From Blepharisma stoltei (taxonomy: Eukaryota; Ciliophora; Heterotrichea; Heterotrichida; Blepharismidae), in assembly GCA_914767885.1 (NCBI GenBank), contig CAJZBQ010000029.1, forward strand, positions 186,001 to 250,000: a stretch of 64,000 bases of DNA, given 5' to 3'. A model generated the notes under the pieces. It ran no database searches and had not been told where the DNA came from. It saw only the letters and a list, made by a program, of their open reading frames with translations. Both the position numbers and the translations under genes were made by a program. Every line of letters starts with the position of its first letter. The first letter of the stretch is position 1. Shown one piece after another: positions 30,911-40,960 of the stretch.

Positions 30911-33444
30911 ATGGTAGAAAGCAAAGATGTGACTATTGCAGACATAAATCTTAAGCAGTCTGAAGAAGAAAAAGAAAAAGGAAATGAGTTTTTGCGTTCA
31001 GGAGATTATGAAAATGCTATAGATTGTTACAATATTGCTGAATATTACCAGCCTACCAATCCAGCTATTTTTTGCAATCGAGCTCTAGCATACTTAAAAT
31101 CAAAAAAGTATGAGAATGCTATAGAAGACTGCGATAAAGCCATTCATTTTAAGTCTAATTATGCCAAAGCCTATGTCAGGAGAGGAAAAGCTTATCTTGC
31201 TTTAAAAGAATATAGCAAGGCATCTAAAGACTTTGGATCTGCTTTAAAGATTGAGCCAAACAATAGCGAAATACAAAATGACTTGCAAATATGCATGGAA
31301 GAACTTTCAAAAATTAAAATTAAAAAAGATGAGAAACCCAGCGAGCTTACTGAAACAAAAATCGAAGATGTTTTAAATTATGAGATAAAAATTGAAGAAT
31401 TTGATGATGATGCATTTATCAATCAAATACTTCAAATTTGTCATGAACAAGAAAAAAAGGCTGAAAACTTGTTTAGTGAAGGAAAATATGAAGAAGCCAA
31501 GCATCTTTATGAGGATACTCTTCATGATTTGATTAATTTGACTCCGAAGGATATTTATTCATTGAGCAAAGAAAAATGCAAATTTTATACTATAGGCATA
31601 TCCTGTAAATAGCCCAATATGGGCTAGGGATAGAGACCAAATTTCCCACTTGATCCGACCAATCCATTTTGGGGGAAGTTTTGGCCTTTATCCCTAGCCC
31701 ATATCCGGCTATTTACAGGATATGCCTATAGCATTGCATCGTGCTACTGCAAGCTTGGGGACTATAAAAAGGAAATTGAATGCTTAAATCTAGTTATCAA
31801 TTCAAAATATGCTTATGAAAATCTAAAACTTGAAGCATACTTAAATAGAGGACTTTCCTTGGAAAGGCTGAATAATTTTATTGACTCATTTGAAGATTTT
31901 AAAAAAGCATCTGAATTGAGCCCAGATGATCCTAAAATTCAAGAAGCTCTGCAAAGAGTTTTAAATGTTACAAAAGAAATTGTTGAAAATGAAAACATGA
32001 AAGAACTTCTGGATAAAGAGTCACTTATCAATCAAATTGAAAAAATGAAAGAGGGAGGAAATCAGCTGTTTAAAAAGGGCCAATTGGAAGGGGCAATAAT
32101 CGAATTTTCTGGGGCAATTGAAATATTAGAGAAAAACACAAGCCAGGAAATAATTATAGAAGATAAAAGATTATCAACCCTTTTAGTTAACTTGCTTAAC
32201 AATAGAGCTTTGGTATATACAAAACTGGATTCTTGAAATAAAGTAATGCATGATACGCAACGTGTCCTGGATATTGATCCTTTAAATGCAAAAGCCTATT
32301 ATAGATTAGGAAAAGCAGAAGGAAATACTGGAGACTATGGGAATGCTGCAAAACATATGAAAAAAGTAATGGAATTTGAGCCTTCTAATTTAGTTGCAAA
32401 AAATGATTTTGAAAATTATTTGAATTTAGCAATTGAATCTAACTCCCTATATCAAAACTATTAGAAAATTAACATTTTGGGAAACTAAGACATATATTTG
32501 CAAGGAAAAATTTATTTTATATACAAATTTTTATATATAATTTTTTATTCCAATATAACTCTTTAATTTGTTTGGATCGTTCTAGAACAATACCTAAAGA
32601 GGTAAATTAGCGATCTGAAACGTCAGACTGAAAATTAAAATGCTATTATCATGGCAAATTCATATTTGGCTTGGCAAGCAGAACCTATATAAATAAAATT
32701 TGTCAAATTATATCTGTACTTGTCAGAGCATTGACAGTGCTATTTTCATTTTGAATTGTCAGATTGATAAATTTACCTCTTTAGGTATTTTTTCTCAGCG
32801 ATCTAAGCTATATAATCTCTCAAGTTAATCAATTCAATTATTTCTTTCAAATTTTTGAAAGTTTGAGGAGTAAGAAAAAGTCCCAGGCTGCCAAAGAAGA
32901 TATTAAAATTGATGATGCAAAGCCAAAAGTTGAGGTAAAAACAAAAAACAGTAAAAATGAAATTGAAGAAACAAAAGCAATACATAAGCAGAGCAACAAT
33001 TTTTCTCAAAGCCAAAAGAAATTTGTTGATGATGCTCTGGAAATGGCTGAAAAAGAGTCTTCAAGGCGCAATAATCCTAGAAGAATAAGCTCTTCAGAAT
33101 TTGAAGGTAGCATCAACTCATTTCGGTCGGATTGCTTCCAAATTTATAATTATATACACGTATTTTCTATATAGAATTTTCCAATAGAAGAAATTAGCTT
33201 GATCTACAAAAATAAACCAATGAACCCCGATGTGCTTAGCAAGATAATCAAAGCTATATATCAAAACGCCAAAAATGATAGCGAATGGCTAACTCAATTT
33301 ATTATCGAACTGTCCAATACTTCTGGCTTCATAAAAAACATGAAATTTATGTCAGGCCAAGAAAAGAAATGTCTAAAAGAAATTATCTCAGAGATGTCTG
33401 CAGACGAAAGCACAAAACTCAGGATAATAAATTCTATAATATAA
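30911..33444 (+). CDS. RPAP3-like TPR co-chaperone, two IESs and one intron
   Basis: Model join(30911..31592, 31731..32441, 32873..33159, 33175..33444), 649 aa, close to the length of animal RPAP3. A first TPR cluster (EKGNEFLRSGDYENAIDCYN, FCNRALAYLKSKKYENAIEDCDKAI, YVRRGKAYLALKEYSKA) is followed by a second (GGNQLFKKGQLEGAIIEFSGAI, YYRLGKAEGNTGDYGNAAKHM). A lysine-rich linker leads to a C-terminal RPAP3_C-like domain (IEEISLIYKNKPMNPDVLSKIIKAI). RPAP3 is the HSP90/HSP70-binding subunit of the R2TP complex that assembles RNA polymerases and snoRNPs. TGA at 32234-32236 is Trp. The total coding length (1950 nt) is in frame only if all three interruptions are removed. Confidence 0.85.
31593..31730. 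other. IES (138 bp), fold-back
   Basis: TA-bounded; the ends form a long inverted repeat (TATAGGCATATCCTGTAAAT and complement), each arm with a small palindrome AGCCCAATATGGGCT. Excision restores KFYTSIASCYCKLGDY. Confidence 0.85.
32442..32872. other. IES (431 bp) with nested element
   Basis: TAACTCCC...GAGGAGTAA ends, TAA target repeat (32440-32442, 32871-32873). It joins the TPR region to KKKSQAAKED in frame. A nested TA-flanked element (32593-32785) has CCTAAAGAGGTAAATT inverted ends. An alternative boundary TTGAA (32435, 32855) is also in phase. Confidence 0.75.
33160..33174 (+). other. 15-nt intron
   Basis: GTATTTTCTATATAG with in-frame TAG; removal gives IYNYIHNFPIEEISLIY. Confidence 0.88.
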
Positions 33445-33494
33445 AATAAGACACATGCACTTGAAATAAGTTTAAATATCTTAATAGAAAATGC

Positions 33495-34298
33495 TTAATA
33501 AAGTAGCGCAAAGAAAAGAACTGAAAAATAGAACAAATTTTTACCAGAGTCATCTGCACCTTCATAAAGAGTTATCGTTCTTTTATTCAAGTTTTGGATT
33601 TTTCGATTATTCCCTCTGCCTCCAGCAAAATTTTGATTTCCAGCCCATTGGTCTGTAAAGAATGAAAGTTGGCTCAAGCTGATTTCTTGAATTTCAGCCC
33701 ATATGTACCATGTCACATCTTCAGTGCATGGAGGAGATGTAACTGATCCTTTATAGCTGTAAAAATGATTTAATGAGCTTCTTCCTCCAAATAAATCGGA
33801 TAAATCAATCTCTGTAGTCTTGCCATAAGCTCTTATAACTTTATCAATAAAAGAATTATCATCTTCTCCAAGCCTGAAAAAAACAGCAGTCTGCTGATTA
33901 TAAATGTATCCAGGAGTATTGGTTGATAAAATCTGCAGCTCAAGATCGAATTGGTAACCATTTAATGTGTGCTCTGATGGAGCATGGAAGGAAAATGATT
34001 GTGATCTCATGAAGATTGTTACACTTTCGAGTATTTCGGTTAAATTCAAAAAATTTCCATCAATAGTATATGTTTGATCTTTAAAAGTCCCGCTTTCAGG
34101 GTGTGATTTATATACCAGTTTCAATTGACTGATGGAACTTGAGGTTATATTAATTGCAGTTGTCGATTGGGCTTTAAGATCTATAGGAGATTGGCTAGTT
34201 CCATATAAGCATGTATCAGTTCAATCGCTCCCTCCGTTCTTATAGTCCCATGCCAATGAAAAGGTGCTTATCACTGTAAATAGAAAGAGTTTCAGCAT
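33495..34298 (-). CDS. alpha-carbonic-anhydrase-like protein lacking zinc ligands
   Basis: 267 aa, ATG 34298 to TAA at 33495. Signal peptide MLKLFLFTVISTFSLA; alpha-CA N-terminal signature WDYKNGGSDW...SQSPIDL (one W is TGA). The active-site strand reads SFSFHAPSEHTLNG where active enzymes have QFHFHAPSEH or FHFHWGSEH, so the first histidine ligand is Ser; the third-ligand strand reads LELQILS instead of LELHLVH, so that histidine is Gln. SPPCTEDVTWYIW is conserved. Two of three zinc ligands are therefore missing, as in CA-related proteins. The C-terminus is hydrophobic (FYFSVLFFALLY), compatible with a GPI signal. Probably a non-catalytic surface protein. Confidence 0.88.
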
Positions 34299-34346
34299 TT
34301 CCCTTTATCTTAGAAAATTATCTATATATATCCGCATAAAAATTTA

Positions 34347-34520
34347 TAGGTGTTTCCTCTACATAGCCCGATAAGGGCCGTGGGTTCTCCGTGGAATCCC
34401 TCTGCTGGTTGAACCAACCAGTGAATTGGTTATCAACGCACTGAGTTGGTTTGACCAACAGAGGGATTTCGCGCGGAGAACCCATGGCCCTTATCGGGCC
34501 ATATAGGGAAAACCCCTATA
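34347..34520. other. IES-like fold-back element (174 bp), intergenic
   Basis: TA-bounded inverted repeat, TATAGGTGTTTCC... / ...GGAAAACCCCTATA, arms continuing through AGCCCGATAAGGGCC and GGGTTCTCCG. Same TATAGG terminus as the IES at 31593-31730. It lies 9 bp before the UTP10 start codon, so it would be in the 5' leader. Confidence 0.7.
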
Positions 34521-34528
34521 ATATAAAT

Positions 34529-37500
34529 ATGACTGAGCTTTCTAGACAACTAGAGCAGCTACGTCAAGTGACTTTACCATCAGGATCTCAGCCTTCTTTT
34601 CTTTTTGACTTAAAAGACGCAAGCAAAATAGACAGAGACACGATATTTATGATCGGAATGAATGGTTTAGAAGAAATACGTCGCATTGACCACACATTTT
34701 TATCATTCTATTCAGATGTTTTCCAAGAAGATTTTGCAAATGCCCACTTGCACAGAGATAATCTCACAAAATCGCAAATATCTAAGCTAGATGAAGAGCT
34801 AACAAAGGTCATCCATTTGCTTGCTCCCCATTTCCTTAACCCATCCTGCCATAAAATTCTTGAATTGCTGGTTAGATTTTACAAAGTCCATCAATACCAA
34901 AGAGATGAGCTTCTTTCCAGCTTTTTGCCTTATCATGACACAAAATTTTTCACTCGCATGATAATGCTTTGTAAGCTTCAAGGAAGCCAATGGGAATTTA
35001 TGATAAGACACCAGCAGCAAGGATATATTATGCTAAGGAGTGATATCGTAAAAAAAAGTATGCAAGACTTATCACTGCTGGAGGTGATAATAGGGAAAAT
35101 GAAGCTCTCACAAATACACATGAGATTTGCAGGAGTAGTTTGTTTGGATGTGATTCACAAAATAAGCACGTTAAGCAACTCTTTGCTTTACATTTTGCTG
35201 CCGTTTCTTTCAGAAGTATTAAGTGGATCTAAGGAGGAAAAAGTGCTAGGCTATTCTTTAGCTGTCAGAATTTCATTAAGACAAAACTTTTCTCCTCATT
35301 ATTTGCAAGCATTATTCATCGACATTCTTAAAACTGCTGGCCCTGAAATCGAGCAAGGTTTAGCTACAATTTCGCTTCTGATGCATATACATAAGACCCA
35401 AAGTTTACCAAAAAACATCATTGATCTATTTTACAGCGAAGAGATTCTCAAAGCTCTTGCAAATGTAAGCCAAAAGCATGATATCACACAGATAGTTAAA
35501 GCTGTTGAAAAAAAATTCATTAATAATTTAGGAAAAGATAAAGTTAATGAGCTGACTTTTCAGCTTTGCTCTACAGTGAATTATTCGAAAGCTGGAATTG
35601 AAGCTATTCTTAACTCATTACTAATGCAGTACTTGAATGTCAAAAAAGAGCTAACTTATCGTCATAAGCACGGAAACATCCCTGAATTTTAGAAAACCCC
35701 TACATCAGCGAGCAAAATTTTTTTATATATATTTTTTTTTATTATATATAGTAAGTGACAATTATCATAGCGCAATCTATAACTATTTTATTTAACTTTA
35801 AACAGCTTGCATTCTAAAACACATTATAAACTAAATTAATCTAACTTTAAATTTTAAAAATTTTTAAACTAAACAACAAAAATAATAAATAAATATAAAA
35901 CTCTTTTTAAAAAAATCAATCAGCTCCATTATCCAGCGAAATTTTTGATAGCTTGCGGAGGGGAGTAAGAGATAAGGTGAAAAGTGGGTTTATTAAAGTT
36001 TTAGCAAATTTATGGCAAAGATATGGAGACCAGGTTTTGGAGATTATTCCAAAAATAGTCAAAGAAGTTTGTGCTTCACATCCAGGTGGAGAAAGCAAAA
36101 CAATGCTTTATGACTTAATTTCTAAAGGCTTAAGTGGAATGCCATATGATCCCAGCTCAGACCTCCCACTTGTATTAGCATTGAGACACCCATCTCGCGA
36201 AATCAGACTTCACTCTCTATCCCAAATAAATTCACAAGCTTCGAAATACTATCAAGTGCTTCTAGGAATGCTATCAAGTGAAGATGATGTAGAAATTTTA
36301 TTAGAGGCAGTCTCAGTTCCTGACTTCCTACCCCTATAGATTGGAACAAGATATCCTATTCCAATTTAAAGGGGGATTAATTTTAAAAAAAATTTACAAA
36401 TTAAAATGATATAAATTGAATGCAATATCTTTAAATTTTAAATATTTTAAAAAGAATTAATTCAAAAAATTAGTCTTTTCAGTGTAAAATCTATTTAAGA
36501 ATATTCTACTTGCACTTTTTCCATTAAAAAAATTAGGCAAAAATTAATTTTCTAAAAATGGTATTTTTACCTATAAAATTTTCATATTGAAAAAAAAAAT
36601 TGTTCTAATTTCAAAGGGAGGAGTGAATTGTCTAAAGTAGACCCAGAAAGTCTTTATCCAGTGATCCTGAAAAGATTTACACAATTTATTTCATATGAGG
36701 CCCAATATACCCCTCTTTTGAGAAAGCTGTTCACAATTCTCACTGTAGAAATTGCACCTCATATAGCAATCAGTTCAGAGCATCTTAAACTGATCTTTCT
36801 CGCTTATGATAAGCCAGAGTTAAGAGATCTTTGCCATAATGCTGCTTCGAATGCAAAACATCATCAAATATTGAAAGGATACCAAGGCCAAGACTTAAGC
36901 ATTTATTTAAAACAGTGGCTTTCTCAGCATTGGTGTGATATTTATACGTCTGTTGCTGAACTTTTGGACTGCCAAGTGATACTAGGCTTAGTGCCTGAAA
37001 TTATTGAAGAACTAGAGAAAAAACGAGAATTTTTAACAAAAGAAATAATTTCAAGCAGCTATTTAATAGTACAAAAGCTTATTGAAATGGATAACAATGC
37101 AACTGATATTTTTGAAGCTGTAATTAGAGCATGCCCTATAGCAAGAAATATAAAGTCAGAGCAAGTTCGTAAAGAAGCTGTAGAACTGATGAAGTGTTTG
37201 GTCATTTATCTTATTCCAAGAGGTTCTGAGCTATGCAAAGGACTCTTAACCAAGCATTTTGGTAAATACAGCTTACAAATCTTACTAGAAATTTCAGAAA
37301 AATGCCCAGAGTCCCTCCATCTTGCAGTGTGCATCGCTGCTAATTCTGGCCAATTTAACTCTTTTCTCCAGACATATCCATACATTATATTAAGTATGGG
37401 GAGAGATTCCATATATCGAAATGCAGCAATTGTAGCGCTTGAACAATTCTTGCTAAAGCAACTCCCTAAAATTGAGATTGAGATTGAAATAGAAGAACGT

Positions 37501-40500
37501 TCAGATTTTAAACAATTTGAGGAGCATTCTTCATTAATAAAAAAAATGCTTAAGAGGCTATTAAAATATAAAGCAGGGATCTCTCAAGATTCAAATTATA
37601 TTGAGCATGCAGTTGCCAAAGTGATGCAAAATGAAGTCATTGATCTAATTAGTGTCGGATTTAATCAAGTTGCTTATGATAGAGCAAGATATTTGAGCAT
37701 CCACAAAAAAATTAAAAGTGATCATTTGACAGAAGTGTTTCTAGAAGCTGCAAAGTCTGATGAGGAGCTTGCTGAGGTAGCTGACAGGTTATGTGAATAT
37801 AAAAACTGGGGAAATTTCCAGCATGAAAGTGTTTTTCTTTCACTTTTTGAAAAAGCAAGGCTGAGATTGGCTGCACTCAAAATCGTTACTCCTGAGACGT
37901 TCCGCAATCTTTCGCAAGAATTAAAAGTAAATTTATTTTTTACTTTAACAAAAATCCTACCTGGACTATCCAGCACTCACTCTATCGCAGTTCACGAACT
38001 TATTGACAATCTGCCAATTGATGCAAGTCTTTTATCACAAGCCATCAAAAATGCAGATATTGAAAAAATCGAGCCACTACTTGAAATAGTCCAATACAAG
38101 CACACACAAAGCTCTCCAGTGCTTATAGAAAGCCTATTTAGCCTGCTTCATAAAATAAACGAAAGCATCCAAACTTCAGAAAATGAATATCTAAAGCAGC
38201 TTGTCTTATTGGCATTGAAAATTCATCTTGCTTCTGAGCGAAAATTTGAGCTTAAAGGGGAGCACTTGAATATTATTCTAACTCCCTACACTTCATTAGC
38301 GAAACAAATCATTGGGAAATCCTTATTTTTAGGGTAAAAGCCACTCTCCGTGAGTGAACAAAAAATTTTTTATGGAAAATATTTATATATATAAAGTGAT
38401 AATTATTATAACGAAATCTCTTTCACCTTAAAGCACAAATTTTATAAATTAATTAATTTGCTTTCCAATTACCATAAAATTTATTTATAATTATTAATTA
38501 CAAAATTAAAATTTTTTGTTCATTCATGGGAGATGGAGTAAGCAGCTTCAGAAATGAAATTGAATTTAATATGCAAACTAAGCAGCAAGCTTTACACACA
38601 CTTGCTGGATTTGCAGCTACAAAGCCCGCAGAAGTTCTTATTGCAATGGAGTCCTTATTTATGAGTTCCAGCAAAGAAAACGCTGCTGATGAATTTACCC
38701 TTTTTAAAGCAGCTTTAAGAGCTTTAGTCCCTTCCTTAGTAGATACTGATCTTTCAGTTTCCACGCTAGTTTCACAGCTGATTAACTTTTTTGAAGTAAT
38801 CCCATTTGATATTAATGAGCTTGAAGATATCATCAGAATTGGAGGCCACACACATTTGCATCTTGCAGTCTCTTATTTATGCCAAACAATTGAAGATTTG
38901 TTTATCACTCAAGAATTCTTATCAAGATTTACGCTAGAAGAAATTCTGAGCTCGTTCAATGCGCTTATTTCAAGTCTTGAGCTCGAAAAAGTCAAAAAAA
39001 CCAATGATTTTAAAGTCTTAGATCTCTTTGACTTAGAATTCAACGCAAAGGAATTCTTAAGCTTGATTCCCAAAAAGAAAGAAAAATCATCGCAGCTTTT
39101 AAGCGAGTTCTTGTACAGTCTGTTCACACTTAAGCATAAATCTGAAGAAATCATAGGATCTGGAGATAAAAAACTGATTTCTCAATCAAAATCAGTTAAA
39201 AAGCAGCTTTTAAAACTGCTAGAAAGCATTAACAGAGCACTTGATAATGAGACCCTTTCCAAGTCTTTATTATTAATCCTTGAAAAACCAGAAAAAAGAG
39301 CAAATATTGACGTCAAAAAAGAAGCCCTTGAATTTCTTCTAAAAAGACTAGAACTTTCAAACCACAACAAATTTCACTCTTTAATTCCAATACTTTGTGC
39401 GATTCTTGAACTCTACACAGACAAAGCATCAGCACTGCATAAAGAAAAATACGACTCAAAAGCTGTTTATTTGCAGCTTACTATATTAGCAACCTATAAT
39501 CTGCTGAAATCCTATGAAAATCCTAATCAGTTCTTAGAACTTTATGGAAAAACTATTCTTGAGTTCACCAAGTCAACTTGTTCAGAAATCAGAAGTTCAA
39601 GCAGCTTATGCTTTTCAGTCTTTTTCAGTGCTAAGTCTTCTGATATTTTGCCTTTTATAGAGCCATATTTAAGTCAGATTCTAAATATTCTTGCTGAAAA
39701 TGATGAGGTTGTTATAGAGTGTGCACTTTCTTGCATCAAACATATGATGTCAGGGGCTAGGGATTTCTTAAGTCCACATATAGAAGAGCTAATCTTTAAA
39801 CTTTGCTCTATAGAATTCGATACTACTGAGTTACTGAGTCTTGTGCCCACTTATATTTCACCTAGAATCATTATAGTTTGCCTTAATAGTCTGCTTGGTT
39901 GGCTTAAAGACAATTTCAATGGACTTATTAGACTGTTAGAGATGAGTAAAATTTTAGGTGAAAAAATAACCTCCCAAGATGCAGAAATATATAAAGAGTC
40001 ATTATTTGCTTTTTATAAAGATGCTATAACTTTGCCAGAAAAGCTTAAAGATGAGTTAGATTTGAAGCAAGTAAAAGCCTTAAGTAGCACAACAAGTGAC
40101 AGCTTTTCATCTTTTTCTCTATCTTTAACCAACCAGCAACTTAAGCCAGCATTTTCAGAAATAGCAGATTGGTGCTTGGAGAAGGCTGAAGATGATGACT
40201 ATTCATTCCATAGACTTTTGACCTTATTTTCTATAACTGGAGCCCTCACTGATAAACTGAAAAGCCTATTTGTTTCCTATTATGCTTATTTATTTGACGT
40301 AATTATTGATACGCTAAATAAAATATATGAGGCTTACCAAATTGAGACTAAGAAAAGAAAGAGAAATCAGGGAAAATTGTATCTAGAAGTCAACTCAATT
40401 GTTTTGCAGTGTCTGGCCAAGCTGTCAGCTCATGATAAAGATAAGTTTTTGACTATTGATAGGTACGACAAGCTTTCAGTTTCGCTTTCAAATCAATTGA

Positions 40501-40853
40501 AGATGGTTGGACTTAAGAATAAATATAGGAAGTACACAGAAGCCAACGTTTTACCAGCCATTCATGCATTGATTACTGAAACCCACGACCAAGCAATTTG
40601 GCAAAGCTTCAATTATAAGATTCTTTTGAATTCAAGAAACGAAAACCCTGAGGTTCGCTGTGTTTCTTTACTAACAGTCAACAAAATTCTCCTTACTCTT
40701 GGCAAAGAATACCTTACCTTATTGCCTGACATAATGCCTTTCGTTTCAGAAGCACTTGAAGACGAAAACGACTCCGTTACAAACATTGCTAAAATGCTTT
40801 TGACTCAGCTCGAAACTCTGAGTGGAGAAAACATCAAAGAACACATAAGATAA
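34529..40853 (+). CDS. UTP10: UTP10/HEATR1, U3 snoRNP HEAT-repeat protein, three IESs
   Basis: Model join(34529..35668, 35977..36323, 36627..38331, 38541..40853), 1834 aa, near the length of yeast Utp10. The N-terminus MTELSRQLEQLRQV...PSFLFDLKDASKIDRDTIFMIGMNGLEEI matches the family opening (FLFDPKEA...GLNGLEEL). HEAT-like helices run throughout. The C-terminus IHALITETHDQAIW...LLPDIMPFVSEALEDENDSV matches the BP28CT/UTP10 end (ED at the acidic turn). It is a scaffold of the small-subunit processome needed for pre-18S rRNA processing in the nucleolus. Coding length is divisible by 3 only with all three excisions. All three inserts are MITE-derived. Confidence 0.9.
35669..35976. other. IES (308 bp) with decayed MITE
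   Basis: In-phase direct repeat ATAAG (35664-35668, 35972-35976) just outside a degenerate MITE (ACCCCTACATCAGCGAGC ... TTGCGGAGGGGAGTAA). Alternative: TAA (35652, 35966). Both keep frame. Confidence 0.75.
36324..36626. mobile_element. IES/MITE (303 bp), second MITE family
   Basis: TGA target repeat (36321-36323, 36624-36626). Ends CTTCCTACCCCTATAGATTGG / complement of CTCCTCCCTTTGAAATTAG, with GGAACAA next. Excision gives AVSVPELSKVDPESLYPV in frame. Related to the inserts at 49504-49919 and 57671-58220. Confidence 0.82.
38332..38540. mobile_element. IES/MITE (209 bp), truncated
   Basis: TA-bounded (38330-38331, 38539-38540). Left part matches the internal CTCCGTGAGTGAACAAAAAA of the intact MITE, right part GTTCATTCATGGGAGATGGAG the mutated end. 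Excision gives SLFLSSFRNEIEFN. Confidence 0.85.
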
Positions 40854-40960
40854 TAGAATTCTTTTAAAATATTTCTTGATGTTTCAGTTGTTATTTATTA
40901 GAAACAATTTATCGTATAAAAGCTCATCCATATAGCTTCTTCTAATAGTGTATTTCTAAA

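Noticed and set aside
36331-36639. TA-bounded alternative for the second UTP10 IES
   Set aside because: In frame as well, but TGA boundaries match the ends of the inverted repeats and the same TGA duplication at 57668/58218.
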